Shown: positions 17,243-26,616 of the stretch, piece by piece
Position numbering within the stretch: position 1 is the first letter of the stretch
Layout of the letters: each line of letters starts with the position of its first letter
Source: an uncultured Bacilli bacterium
GTDB lineage: Bacteria > Bacillota_I > Bacilli_A > RF39 > UBA660
NCBI GenBank assembly: GCA_947589675.1
Contig: CANQCI010000004.1
Location: 1-59,368, forward strand
Length of the DNA: 59,368 nucleotides
Direction of reading: 5' to 3'
The notes under the pieces: generated by a model
Told to the model about the DNA's origin: nothing
The model's input: only the letters and a program-made list of their open reading frames with translations
Database searches by the model: none
Program-made: the position numbers and the translations under genes

Positions 17243-18164
17243 TTTTACCCTATGCGAAGCTAATAATCGTTATTATGGTGGTCATGCCGGAGCTAAAAAG
17301 GGTATAATTTATAATGGCGAAAATTGGTTTTTAAAATTTCCTAAAAATACCAAAAATATAAATAAAAATTCGCAATTACGTTCTTATGCTTCATCACCAA
17401 TATGCGAATACATTGGTTCCCATATTTATAATTTATTAGGAATTACCACCCATGAAACTATTTTAGGGATATACGAAACAAAAGTGGTGGTGGCGTGCCG
17501 TGACTTTCTTAATGATGGTGATTTATTATATGATTATAATGCGATAAAAAATGATTTTTCCCTTGAACAGGAAGAAATATTGGAAAGTATTTCCTCCTCA
17601 GATTATAATGTTGAATTAGAAGAGGTTCTAAAATTATTAGAAATAAACCAGACTTTTGCAAGTATAAAGAATATTAAAAAACAATTTTGGCAAATGTTTT
17701 TAGTCGATGCTTTTATTAATAATAATGACCGTAACAGTGGGAACTGGGGAATAATAAGTCATAAAAATAATAAGTCATTTACTTTAGCTCCCGTTTATGA
17801 TAATGGGGCTTCATTTAATAGTAAGTTACCAGATAAAAAATTAGAAGAAATACTGGAAAATAAAGTATCTATGCTTAATAGTTTTTATAATTCTCGGATA
17901 TGTGCTTTTACCTATCAAGATAAGCAAATCAATCCTTTAAAATATATTGAGTCTATGCAAAATGAAGAATTAAATAAAGTAATTTTAGAAATAGTTCCAA
18001 AAATTAATTTGGATGATATAGCTAAACTAATTAATGATATCCCTAATGAATATGCTAATTTACCTGTGCTAAGTAATTCCCAAAAAAATTTTTATCTTAA
18101 ATCATTAACTTATATTTATGATAAAGTTCTTTATCCAACCTATAAAAATTTATTGGCAAAATAA
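17235..18164 (+). CDS. HipA/CtkA-like protein kinase (toxin-type)
   Basis: About 309 residues. The pattern fits the HipA-like kinase fold: an N-terminal ATP-binding region with NWFLKFPKN (the lysine), a catalytic loop INNNDRNSGNWGII, and a metal-binding LAPVYDNGASF near residue 200. HipA-like toxins phosphorylate cellular targets to slow growth; the target here is unknown. I prefer ATG 17235 because GGGGAAAG lies 8 bp upstream; ATGs at 17217 and 17229 are in frame. It overlaps the small partner gene by 8 bp and is followed by a terminator, forming a two-gene accessory module after mutM. Confidence 0.78.
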   Translation: MIDFTLCEANNRYYGGHAGAKKGIIYNGENWFLKFPKNTKNINKNSQLRSYASSPICEYIGSHIYNLLGITTHETILGIYETKVVVACRDFLNDGDLLYDYNAIKNDFSLEQEEILESISSSDYNVELEEVLKLLEINQTFASIKNIKKQFWQMFLVDAFINNNDRNSGNWGIISHKNNKSFTLAPVYDNGASFNSKLPDKKLEEILENKVSMLNSFYNSRICAFTYQDKQINPLKYIESMQNEELNKVILEIVPKINLDDIAKLINDIPNEYANLPVLSNSQKNFYLKSLTYIYDKVLYPTYKNLLAK

Positions 18165-18195
18165 AAACAAAAATATATATAATTATAATAGAAAG

Positions 18196-18224
18196 CTTTA
18201 TGAATAAAATCATAGAGTTTTTTT
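18196..18224 (+). terminator. Terminator after the HipA-like module
   Basis: CTTTATGA pairs with TCATAGAG around a 6-nt loop (one G-U pair), followed by seven T. Confidence 0.75.
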
Positions 18225-18281
18225 ACTTGATTTTAAAGATAATATTTGTTAGAGTAAAGAAACTTACGTGGGAGGGAAATT

Positions 18282-18845
18282 ATGCGTGATTTAATAATTA
18301 AAATGGTGTTAAGTAATATTGCTTTTGACCAAGAAAATGGAATTGATGATGATAATTATCAAATATTTAAAAGATTTATTCATGATGATTATTTTCAAAA
18401 AAGAATTATTAATTTAATTTTAAATAATAATTTAGATTTAAAACTTTCTTCTTGGGCTTTAAAGCATATGCAAAATAATGATTTTAATGAAGCTTTAAAG
18501 GAAGCCCCATTTCATTATGATTTTCATTTAGATGTTTTAAGGTTTGGAAAAATGATTATTCAAGAGGAAGAACAAATCTTAAATTTATTAATTAAGGTTA
18601 TGAAAGAACCCAAAGGAACTTTCATTGTTACGAAGATTCTTGAAGACTTAAAAAATATGGATATAGATACTTTAGATAAAGAAGATTATGATATTGTTTT
18701 AAAACTCCAAACGGATATCAATTATCTTGAAGATAATGTTTTAAATATTTTCGCAAATGGGGGATTTAATAATGATTATTTAAATGAATTAATCTTTTAT
18801 TGCCAAAATAATGCCAAGAAAAAAGCTTATTTTTCTAAAAAATAA
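18282..18845 (+). CDS. Hypothetical helical protein
   Basis: 187 residues, not recognised. No signal peptide or membrane segment. The sequence is rich in leucine/isoleucine with regular charged residues and should be mostly alpha-helical, possibly with HEAT-like helical pairs (FQKRIINLILNNNLDLKL; TFIVTKILEDLKNM). Strong RBS GGGAGGG before ATG. It converges on the VanY-like gene, overlapping it by 19 bp at the 3' ends. Confidence 0.65.
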   Translation: MRDLIIKMVLSNIAFDQENGIDDDNYQIFKRFIHDDYFQKRIINLILNNNLDLKLSSWALKHMQNNDFNEALKEAPFHYDFHLDVLRFGKMIIQEEEQILNLLIKVMKEPKGTFIVTKILEDLKNMDIDTLDKEDYDIVLKLQTDINYLEDNVLNIFANGGFNNDYLNELIFYCQNNAKKKAYFSKK

Positions 18846-19795
18846 GCATAGTATTCTTCAAAAGTTAAACTATGTTCATAACAGTAAGTAGCCGCCTCAA
18901 CGCCAATATAACGGTAATGCCAAGCTTCAAAGTTATAACCAGTTAAATCAACTTTATCTTCGGGATATCGTAAAATAAATCCATATTTATAGGCATTATC
19001 CTTTAACCAGTTTGCCTCAGGCGTATCTTTAAAAGTTGCTTGATTACTGTTAGCTTTACTAAAAATATCTAAAGCCAAACCGGTTTGATGTTCACTTGAA
19101 CCAGGACGAGCTGCGATGCTATCCGCATACTTTCGTCCTCGGTTTTCTTTATAATTATTATAAATAGTTTCTTGGTCTTGATAAGTCCTGTAAGCGGAAC
19201 TAATCATTAAATAATAGCCAGCTTCTTTAGCTCCTTGCCACATTTCTTCAAAAGCATCAAAAGCAACTTTCCGGCAACTTCGGCTTCCCGCTTCACCCCA
19301 AGCATATGTTTGGGGAATAACGACTAAATCATCGGGGGCATAAGTGCCATCTAATAAATAATATTTATTAACAAGCATTAAATAATCTTTGGAAACATCA
19401 GTTTTTAAACCTAAATCATCATAAAAGGGATGGTCTAAATGAATATTTATATTACGAACTACTTCCTTAGTCGTTAATTTACTATTATTAATAGCATAAT
19501 CTAAATATTCTTGAAAGTGTTCTTTTAAAAAATATGGTTCATTTAAGAAATCAAGATATTTTTGTTCTTTTTGATTGTTAAGAAAGAAATTCCGTTCTTC
19601 ATCAGTGGTAAAAACATTTAGGATCTTTTCCGTTTCTTCTTTACTATAACCAATATTTTGTAATTTATATTCATAAGTTTGTTCATATTGATAATTTTTA
19701 TAAATCTTAATTCCCGCATAAGTACCAATACTCCCAAAAAGAATTAAGACGAGTAATACCCATACCCAAGTTTTCAGTTTTAACTTTTTCTTCAT
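18827..19795 (-). CDS. D-alanyl-D-alanine carboxypeptidase, VanY/M15B family
   Basis: 322 residues with one N-terminal transmembrane anchor at about 8-28 (TWVWVLLVLILFGSIGTYAG), a linker of about 140 residues, then the M15B peptidase domain: SSAYRTYQDQETIYNNY, SSEHQTGLALDIF (Zn-binding His and Asp) and EAWHYRYIG (Zn-binding His). It should trim the terminal D-Ala from peptidoglycan stem peptides outside the membrane. The RBS AGGGAGGG precedes the start. The long linker with RNFFLNNQKEQ is longer than in minimal VanY proteins. Confidence 0.92.
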   Translation of the reverse strand: MKKKLKLKTWVWVLLVLILFGSIGTYAGIKIYKNYQYEQTYEYKLQNIGYSKEETEKILNVFTTDEERNFFLNNQKEQKYLDFLNEPYFLKEHFQEYLDYAINNSKLTTKEVVRNINIHLDHPFYDDLGLKTDVSKDYLMLVNKYYLLDGTYAPDDLVVIPQTYAWGEAGSRSCRKVAFDAFEEMWQGAKEAGYYLMISSAYRTYQDQETIYNNYKENRGRKYADSIAARPGSSEHQTGLALDIFSKANSNQATFKDTPEANWLKDNAYKYGFILRYPEDKVDLTGYNFEAWHYRYIGVEAATYCYEHSLTFEEYYAYFLEK

Positions 19796-19890
19796 TTGCC
19801 CTCCCTATTTTTGGTAAGCTAATTATACCACTTTTTCCTTTACATTTAAAGACAGTTGTAGTAATATTTAGATAAAGGTAGGGTGGTAAG

Positions 19891-20250
19891 ATGTTCAATA
19901 AAGAAATTATTGCGATGTGTGAAAATTTTTATAAAATTATTAATTTTAAACCTATCGAGGGTGATACCATAACCGAAAAATTAATTCGTATATATCAAGA
20001 ATATATATTTCATATAAATATTAATGATGCGGAAAGTATTAAATCAGTAAAAGAGCTAGATAAAGCCTTAAATCAATATATAAATGATTATACTTTTCGT
20101 AAAGAATTACAAAAACAAATTGTTAAAGTAAAAATAGATAGAGAAGATAGTAAAAATATTTTAAAAGATTTTATTAAAGAAATAATTAAAATATTTAATA
20201 ACTATGAAGAATATACCACCAGAGTTATTTATATATCAAGATGGATTTAG
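19891..20250 (+). CDS. Small hypothetical protein
   Basis: 119 residues, lysine/isoleucine-rich, predicted soluble and helical; not recognised. It lies between the divergent VanY-like gene and the convergent ger operon, overlapping gerAB by 4 bp at the stop codons. RBS AAGGTAGGGTGG is good, supporting translation. No motifs were seen. Confidence 0.55.
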   Translation: MFNKEIIAMCENFYKIINFKPIEGDTITEKLIRIYQEYIFHININDAESIKSVKELDKALNQYINDYTFRKELQKQIVKVKIDREDSKNILKDFIKEIIKIFNNYEEYTTRVIYISRWI

Positions 20251-21269
20251 GCTTTGCTTAAATTCTTTTTTATTAGTAAGAATAAGAAAATAATTAAAAG
20301 AAAACTAGCAAGAACATAAGAAGATATATGATATACAAAGATAGCATTTTTATAATTACCTATAATATATTTACTTGTAATTAGTAAAATACCTAAAAAG
20401 ATTAAATAAGTCCAAGTATTTTTTTGATAGTTAAGAATATTTTTAATTTTTTTACTAGCCAAAGTTAATGCAATAAAGATATCAAATAACCAATTAACTG
20501 CAAGGAAACTTTCAATATTTTGAATAAAATTAAAAACATTAATTTGTCTTAAAATGGAAAACTCGGGATAACTGAAGGTTCTGGATAAAGCCCCACCAAA
20601 ACAACCAATTAAATAAAATAACATGACGAAAATAATTAAAGCATTCGCTGTATAACATTTTAAGTTAGTTTTAAAAGATGTGGGAGCATCAATTAAAAGA
20701 AGATAAGGAGATGTAGCAAATAAAGCAAAAATAATGGCGGTTTTAAATAACTTTTTACTCCCAATTGTAAAAATAGGTAAAAAGTTTTCTAACTTTAAAT
20801 GAGGAACTAGCATAGAATATTTAAATATTAATAAAGCTAAATTAATATAAAATAATACTTTAGCAACCCGGATAATACTGGGATTATTTTTGGTACTAAG
20901 AAAGACGGCTAAGAATAAAAAGGGAGTACAAGAAATGAGGGTTTTTGTAAATGGTAAGTAAAAAGAATAGATAAAAATGGAAAAAATTATGACTAAGAAA
21001 AAGATGATAAATAAATAATAAAGTAAAAGTAAGGCTTTAATTAAAATATTTAAAATATTATTTTTAGCTAAATAATCATGAATAGATTGGTTTAGGGAAA
21101 GATAAGAATATAAATATATAAAAGGAATCCCAATTAAGAAGCCTAAAATTATGGCTAGCCAAGCATCCTTATCCCCGGCATTTAACATTAAAGAGATACC
21201 ACCCCCAAGAAAAAGGGAACGCCCCAATAAAAACTTTAACTGTAATTGATCTTTATCATTTATCTTCAT
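20247..21269 (-). CDS. gerAB: Spore germination protein, GerAB-type permease
   Basis: 340 residues with about ten hydrophobic segments, an amino acid/polyamine permease-like member of the GerAB/ArcD/ProY family (LGRSLFLGGGISLMLNAGDKDAWLAIILG near the N-terminus). GerAB is the ligand-sensing subunit of nutrient germinant receptors in the spore inner membrane. Third gene of the operon; its start overlaps gerAC by 14 bp. Germinant specificity cannot be read. Confidence 0.88.
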   Translation of the reverse strand: MKINDKDQLQLKFLLGRSLFLGGGISLMLNAGDKDAWLAIILGFLIGIPFIYLYSYLSLNQSIHDYLAKNNILNILIKALLLLYYLFIIFFLVIIFSIFIYSFYLPFTKTLISCTPFLFLAVFLSTKNNPSIIRVAKVLFYINLALLIFKYSMLVPHLKLENFLPIFTIGSKKLFKTAIIFALFATSPYLLLIDAPTSFKTNLKCYTANALIIFVMLFYLIGCFGGALSRTFSYPEFSILRQINVFNFIQNIESFLAVNWLFDIFIALTLASKKIKNILNYQKNTWTYLIFLGILLITSKYIIGNYKNAIFVYHISSYVLASFLLIIFLFLLIKKNLSKA

Positions 21270-22326
21270 ATATATTAAATACCAGTCCTTTCTTATTTAT
21301 AACCACCTTTATATCACTTTTAATATCTTCAACTAACCAAACTTTTTTATTTTTAATTCTGGTATTAATAAAATAATTATTACTTAAAGATAAAATATCA
21401 CTTTCATTATCTTGAAGTCGTTTAATAAAATCCGTTATTTGGTTATTAAGATATTTGGAGAATGCTTCATCTAAAGCTTGTAAAACTTTTTCATCTTTAA
21501 TATTTAAAGCGGGAGAATTTTCAATAATTTTCGCTTTATAAGTACCCGTTAAATTAATATCATCTTTTAAGCTCATATCTGTTTTTATATCATAAAGAGC
21601 AATACTAACTGGTAAACCTTTATAAAATAATTCAAAAACTGGCTTTTTAATCTCACCTTTTAGTATATTATATAAGACACTATCTTCATTACTTAAGATA
21701 TTTACCATCTTATAATCTTTAAAAATAGCTAAGCCATCTATATAAAAATTATTATCTTCTTTATTAATAACACTAATTGCTCCATCTTGCCCATAACTAA
21801 TAACTTCTTTTAAAAACATATCAAATGGTTTATCAATAGCATAATTAGAAGCATAACTATTAGTTTGTAAAAGTAAATTAATCGCAATTGAAGAAATAGG
21901 GTTTTCCTCAGTTTCTGTTTGTAATACTTCTTCGGGTGGAATTTTGGCGACAACTAAACTAAAATTTTCCCGTAGATAAGTGCTTCGAATGAAAAAGTCA
22001 GCCACTTTGTTTAAATGATTGCGAGCTACTTCTTCACTAATAACACATAGCTTAATATGCGAATAATATGCTCTTTGACTTAATAAATCCGCGGCATGTT
22101 CTAAAGCCATGGAAATACTTTTGCCATAACCTGTCCTTGTGTAAGTGGTAACTTTCCCCGAATCTTTATCTACTTTATTATTAAAAGTTTCTAAAGTAAT
22201 AGCAAATTCATTATCTTGATAATCAATTCCAATGGCACTAATAATAGCCATTTCATTTACTTCTTTATAATCACTACAACCGGATAAACTAAATAAAAGT
22301 AAAACTAATAAGATAATTTTTTTCAT
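21256..22326 (-). CDS. gerAC: Spore germination lipoprotein, GerAC-type
   Basis: 356 residues with a lipoprotein signal (LLVLLLFSLSGCSDY, lipobox cysteine at about residue 17), then the Ger(x)C family domain. Characteristic stretches include MAIISAIGIDYQDNEFAITL, with GYGKSISMALEHAADLLSQR and YYSHIKLCVISEEVARN. It should be attached to the outer face of the spore inner membrane and complex with GerAA and GerAB. It overlaps gerAA by 4 bp and gerAB by 14 bp, so the operon is tightly coupled. Confidence 0.93.
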   Translation of the reverse strand: MKKIILLVLLLFSLSGCSDYKEVNEMAIISAIGIDYQDNEFAITLETFNNKVDKDSGKVTTYTRTGYGKSISMALEHAADLLSQRAYYSHIKLCVISEEVARNHLNKVADFFIRSTYLRENFSLVVAKIPPEEVLQTETEENPISSIAINLLLQTNSYASNYAIDKPFDMFLKEVISYGQDGAISVINKEDNNFYIDGLAIFKDYKMVNILSNEDSVLYNILKGEIKKPVFELFYKGLPVSIALYDIKTDMSLKDDINLTGTYKAKIIENSPALNIKDEKVLQALDEAFSKYLNNQITDFIKRLQDNESDILSLSNNYFINTRIKNKKVWLVEDIKSDIKVVINKKGLVFNIYEDK

Positions 22327-23741
22327 TTGTCCTCCTTGTAATTATTAATATTGGTAAATAATTTACTACGTTTATTATCTTTTTTTAGACTTTGTTTTAA
22401 AACGGTATCTAAAAAGTAAGATTTATCAAAAGGAACAAAAGGAGCAAAATAAGGATAATCAAATGAAGTAGTTGTAATTGTATAAATTAAAAAGTATAGG
22501 AAAGCCAAAGCTAAACCGTATAAACCAAAGATAGCCGCGGATATAAGGGCAATAACGCGAAAGTAACGAATCGCATTACCCATTTCGGTGTTCGTAAATA
22601 TTAAACTTGAAATAAAAGTTATGGCGACAATTATAATCATGATGGGGGTAACAAGACCGGCATTAACACTTGCTTCGCCAATGATGATGGCACCAAGGAT
22701 GGATATCGCAGAGCCATAAGTGGAGGGAAAACGTAAATCGCTTTCCTTTAATAATTCACAAATTACAAGCATAATAATCATTTCAATTATTGCGGGAAAG
22801 GGAACACCATCCCGTTGGATAGCAAAGTTGATGAGGAGGGTGGTAGGAATGGCTTCTTGGTTATAATTAATAAGAGCAATATATATCGCCGGCGTTAAAA
22901 CGGAGATGAAAAAAGCAAATAATCTTAAAATTTTAATAAAATTAACATTAATACTTTTATTATAGTTATCAATCGTAGGATGAATAAAATCGATAAAAAA
23001 GGTGGGAACAATTAAAACAAAAGGGGAGGTATCAACCACCAAGGCAATTTTGCCCTCCATTAGGGAAGTTGCCACTAAGTCTGGGCGTTCGGTTTGAAAT
23101 ACAGTCGGATAAATATTAGTATTTTCTCCATCAAGTAGGAAAGCGAGGCTACTAGAATCCACAATCCCATCAATATCAATATTATCTAACTTTTTATTTA
23201 TTTTTTCCACTAAATCTGGTTTAGCTATATCTTCAAAATAAACTATTCCCACTTGAGTATTAGTTTTTCGCCCAATAATTTTATTTTCAATTTTTAAAGT
23301 ACTAGTTTTAATTCTTCTTTTAATTAACCCAATATTAGTTTGATAATTTTCAGTAAAACTATCTTTTGGGCCATTTATTGCGGTTTCTACTTCATTAGTG
23401 CCAATACTTCTTGTTAAATCAGCTTTAGTTTCAATACTAAATACTTTATTTTTTAAGATAATAATTGTAAAACCATTAGTTAAATAAAATTCTATTTGGT
23501 CATAATTTTTAATTTCCACCGTATTTGGCCCGGCGAGATAAGCTTTTAAATTATGAGAATTTATTTCTTTTTTAGCATTAATTATATTTTTTAAAATATA
23601 ATCATTTACTTTATCACTCCCCGTTACAGTTTCTAAATATATTACATATAAACTATTAAATAATTGTAAGGGTATCTCTTTAATAATTAAATCTGGATTT
23701 TTACTAAATTCTTCTTTTAATCTTTTAACAATTGGATTCAC
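22323..23741 (-). CDS. gerAA: Spore germination protein, GerAA-type
   Basis: 472 residues. A soluble N-terminal part of about 240 residues (IKRRIKTSTLKIEN, DGIVDSSSLAFLLDG) precedes a membrane part with about five to six helices that includes the family motif PYFAPFVPFDKSYFLDTV near the C-terminus and ALINYNQEAIPTTLLINFA. GerA-type proteins form the large, possibly ion-conducting subunit of germinant receptors. The start is GTG after GGTGATAAC. First gene of gerAA-gerAC-gerAB and divergent from glyS; a forespore promoter is expected but I could not identify one firmly. Strong evidence for a spore-forming ancestor. Confidence 0.94.
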   Translation of the reverse strand: MNPIVKRLKEEFSKNPDLIIKEIPLQLFNSLYVIYLETVTGSDKVNDYILKNIINAKKEINSHNLKAYLAGPNTVEIKNYDQIEFYLTNGFTIIILKNKVFSIETKADLTRSIGTNEVETAINGPKDSFTENYQTNIGLIKRRIKTSTLKIENKIIGRKTNTQVGIVYFEDIAKPDLVEKINKKLDNIDIDGIVDSSSLAFLLDGENTNIYPTVFQTERPDLVATSLMEGKIALVVDTSPFVLIVPTFFIDFIHPTIDNYNKSINVNFIKILRLFAFFISVLTPAIYIALINYNQEAIPTTLLINFAIQRDGVPFPAIIEMIIMLVICELLKESDLRFPSTYGSAISILGAIIIGEASVNAGLVTPIMIIIVAITFISSLIFTNTEMGNAIRYFRVIALISAAIFGLYGLALAFLYFLIYTITTTSFDYPYFAPFVPFDKSYFLDTVLKQSLKKDNKRSKLFTNINNYKEDK

Positions 23742-23867
23742 TAGTTATCACCGTTTTTATTTTTACCATTTTATGGCAATTTATACGGTAAATATCTTGT
23801 ATTATAAATTAATATTGTAAATTTAAAATAAAAAAATCACCTAATTCAACATCGCCAAAAAATTTTA

Positions 23868-23896
23868 TTGACATTTTGGAAAATAATTAATAGACT
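23868..23896 (+). promoter_or_regulatory. Promoter of the glycyl-tRNA synthetase gene
   Basis: TTGACA at 23868-23873 with TAGACT 17 bp downstream, or TATAAA at 22 bp. The consensus -35 makes a sigma-A promoter likely, giving a leader of about 130 nt. Confidence 0.6.
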
Positions 23897-23899
23897 ATA

Positions 23900-24033
23900 A
23901 ATAGTTAATTTAAAAAGCAAGGACGGGCTTGGCAACCTAACAGCTATATAAAAAATGAGAGCAAAGTATGGTGGAACAGCGTTCATACGCCCATATGATT
24001 TGTTCTCTTTTTGTTTTTTGAGGAGTGATAAAT
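23900..24033 (+). promoter_or_regulatory. T-box leader (glycine type) with a very short Stem I
   Basis: An antiterminator-like element spans about 23965-23995: TATGG and CCATA form helix A1, a 7-nt bulge TGGAACA matches the T-box bulge, and GCGT/ACGC form helix A2. The bulge UGGA would pair with the UCCA end of tRNA-Gly. Upstream, ATAG...CTAT arms and a CAAG/CTTG hairpin make a Stem I of only about 50 nt, with a GGC (Gly) specifier candidate followed by A in TTGGCAACC. Outer arms GAGAGCAAA and TTTGTTCTC extend the element just before a T-rich run and the GAGGAG ribosome site. Confidence 0.8.
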
Positions 24034-25401
24034 ATGGCAAAATTAACTATGGAAAAGTTAGCAAATTATTGTAAACAATATGGATTTGTATATCCAGGTA
24101 GTGAAATTTATGATGGATTTGCTAATACTTGGGATTACGGACCTTTAGGAAGTAGACTAATAAATAATATTAAAGATTGTTGGCGAAAGAGATTTGTAGG
24201 GCAAAGAGATAACTCCTATGAAATTGACTGTGGAATTATTATGAACCCTAAAGTTTGGGAAGCATCAGGTCATGCTAAGTCTTTTAGTGATCCTCAAGTG
24301 GATTGCAAGGAATGCCAAAAAAGATATCGTGCTGATAATCTTATATCATCAACAACTAAAGATGTAAATCCAGATTTGATGAGTAGGCAGGAAATGAATG
24401 AATATATTCAAAAAAATATTAAGTGTCCTAATTGTGGTAAGCAAAATTTTACCGAAGTAAGAGAATTTGATTTAATGTTTAAAACTTACCGGGGAACGAT
24501 AAATGATAAGAAGATGGAAATTTATTTAAGACCGGAAACTTGCCAAGGTGAATATATTAATTTTCCAAATGTACTACGAACAGCTCGGGAAAAGTTACCA
24601 TTTACCATTGCCCAAGTTGGTAAAAGCTTTCGCAATGAAGTAACCCCAGGTAATTTTTTATTTAGAACTATTGAGTTTGAACAAATGGAATTACAAACAT
24701 TTTGTAAGCCAGGAGAAGATGAAGCAATATTTAATTTTAATAAAGAACAATCAATGAAATTTTTAACAGATTTGGGGATTAATCCTGATAATTTAAGATT
24801 TAAAGATCATGATAAGTTAGTTTTTTATGCCAGTGCGGCTACCGATATTCAGTATCAATTCCCAATTGGATGGGATGAATTATGGGGAATTCATAATCGG
24901 ACAAATTATGATTTAACTCAACACTCAAAATTTTCTGGTAAAGATTTAAGTTATTTAGATCCTGTTACGAAAGAAAAATATATTCCCTATATTTTAGAAA
25001 CAGCTGTTGGGGTCGGAAGATTAATGCTTACTTTTTTATGTGATGGATTAAAAGAAGAAACTTTAAAAGATGGTAATACAAGGGAAGTATTAAAAATTCA
25101 CCCCGCATTAGCTCCCTATAAAGTTGCTATATTGCCTCTTATAAAAAAGGTTCATGAGGAAAAAGCTAAAGAAGTTTTTAATAAATTAAATAATTATTTT
25201 ATGTGTACAATGGATAGTTCCGCTTCGATTGGTAAAAGATATCGAAGACAAGATATAATTGGAACCCCATTTTGTATCACTATTGATGATAATACGTTAA
25301 AAAATAATACTGTAACTTTAAGAGATAGGGATACAATGGAACAAATAACCATGAATATTGATGAAGTACCATATTATGTAATTGAAAAGACATTATTTTA
25401 A
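24034..25401 (+). CDS. glyS: Glycyl-tRNA synthetase, dimeric class II type
   Basis: 455 residues of the alpha-2 GlyRS type rather than the GlyQ/GlyS tetramer. Diagnostic features: YPGSEIYDGFANTWDYGPLG at the N-terminus, an insertion with zinc-type cysteines (VDCKECQKRYRAD, IKCPNCGKQNF), motif 2 (VGKSFRNEVTPGNFLFR-TIEFEQME), motif 3 (ETAVGVGRLMLTF), and an anticodon-binding C-terminal domain (ALAPYKVAILPLI, SASIGKRYRRQDIIGTPF). It charges tRNA-Gly in the cytosol. ATG 24034 is chosen because GAGGAG sits upstream. Regulated by the T-box leader, which senses uncharged tRNA-Gly. Confidence 0.96.
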   Translation: MAKLTMEKLANYCKQYGFVYPGSEIYDGFANTWDYGPLGSRLINNIKDCWRKRFVGQRDNSYEIDCGIIMNPKVWEASGHAKSFSDPQVDCKECQKRYRADNLISSTTKDVNPDLMSRQEMNEYIQKNIKCPNCGKQNFTEVREFDLMFKTYRGTINDKKMEIYLRPETCQGEYINFPNVLRTAREKLPFTIAQVGKSFRNEVTPGNFLFRTIEFEQMELQTFCKPGEDEAIFNFNKEQSMKFLTDLGINPDNLRFKDHDKLVFYASAATDIQYQFPIGWDELWGIHNRTNYDLTQHSKFSGKDLSYLDPVTKEKYIPYILETAVGVGRLMLTFLCDGLKEETLKDGNTREVLKIHPALAPYKVAILPLIKKVHEEKAKEVFNKLNNYFMCTMDSSASIGKRYRRQDIIGTPFCITIDDNTLKNNTVTLRDRDTMEQITMNIDEVPYYVIEKTLF

Positions 25402-25422
25402 TTAAGTCTGGAGCGAATAAAT

Positions 25423-26616
25423 ATGCAAGTAGAAATAAAAAAATTAGATAATTTGGGTCAAGGCATAGCTTATGTTAATGACTTAATTACTTTTGTACCC
25501 AAAACTATTCCGGGGGATATTGTTGAAATTAAAATTGTTAAAAAAAAGAAAAAATATCAAAATGGTCAAGTTATAAAATATATAAAAAGAGGTAATTCAT
25601 TTGTTCAAGCAAAATGTCCATATTATGCATTATGTGGTGGTTGTGCCTTACAGAATTTAAGTTATGAAGCAACTTTACAATATAAAAAGAATAAATTAAA
25701 AGATTTACTTGCTCATATTAATATAAATGTAGAGCCTACTTTAATTGCTAATGATAACCCTTATAATTATCGAAATAAAATAAAACTCCAAGTTGTTAAT
25801 AAAGAAATTGGCTTTTATTTTCCTTTAACTCATAACTTAGTTAAAATTACCAGCTGTGATATTGCAAGTCCCGCGATTAATAGAGTAATTCCTAACTTAA
25901 AAGAATTTAATATTACTAATGGCGAAATTATTATAAGAAGTAATCCTAATGATGAATTATTAATTATTATTAATAGTTCGGAAGAAATACAATTTTCTTC
26001 TTCAAAATTAAGAGAAATTGCCAAGATTGCGGGCATAGTTGTTAATGGTGAAGTTAAAGAAGGGGATAGTCATTTAATCGCTTTATTTAATCATTTAATT
26101 TTTAAATATAGTTATGACTCTTTTTTTCAAGTTAATTTTGGTGTTGCCCAAAAAATGTGGGAGCTATTGAATGAAAATATTGAGGCTAAGTCCAAAGTTT
26201 TAGACCTTTATTGTGGAGTTGGTACCCTAAGTTTAGTGGCGGCATCAAAAGGTGCCAAAGTAGTAGGGATTGAAAATGTTTTAAATGCCACCGTTAATGC
26301 AACATTTAATGCCAAAATTAATAAATTAAATGCTAAGTTTTTATATGGAAAAGTTGAAGATATCTTACCCAAAATACCCTTTGATTATGATACAGTTATA
26401 ATTGACCCGCCTCGAAGTGGCTTAGCCAAATCTACTCTGGATATTTTAAAGAAATACTTAGTTAAAAAAATAATTTATATATCATGTAATCCAGATACTT
26501 TAGTAAGAGATTTAGATAGTTTTAAAAATTATTATCAATTAGAAAAATCTTATCTTTTAGATATGTTTTCTTATACTTATCACGTTGAATGTGTATGTGT
26601 TCTAAAACTGCGATAA
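25423..26616 (+). CDS. rlmD: 23S rRNA (uracil-5-)-methyltransferase, RlmD/RlmCD (TrmA) family
   Basis: 397 residues. N-terminal TRAM domain (IKKLDNLGQGIAYVNDLITFVPKTIPGDIVEIKI, interrupted here for length), a Fe-S cluster motif CPYYALCGGCALQ, and a C-terminal SAM-dependent methyltransferase domain with VLDLYCGVGTLSLVAA, IDPPRSGL and the catalytic ISCNPDTLVRDL. Family members methylate U747 and/or U1939 of 23S rRNA, or U54 of tRNA; which applies here is not certain. RBS TCTGGAG lies 9 bp before ATG. Part of its 3' end appears again, decayed, downstream of the DUF1016 gene. Confidence 0.9.
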   Translation: MQVEIKKLDNLGQGIAYVNDLITFVPKTIPGDIVEIKIVKKKKKYQNGQVIKYIKRGNSFVQAKCPYYALCGGCALQNLSYEATLQYKKNKLKDLLAHININVEPTLIANDNPYNYRNKIKLQVVNKEIGFYFPLTHNLVKITSCDIASPAINRVIPNLKEFNITNGEIIIRSNPNDELLIIINSSEEIQFSSSKLREIAKIAGIVVNGEVKEGDSHLIALFNHLIFKYSYDSFFQVNFGVAQKMWELLNENIEAKSKVLDLYCGVGTLSLVAASKGAKVVGIENVLNATVNATFNAKINKLNAKFLYGKVEDILPKIPFDYDTVIIDPPRSGLAKSTLDILKKYLVKKIIYISCNPDTLVRDLDSFKNYYQLEKSYLLDMFSYTYHVECVCVLKLR

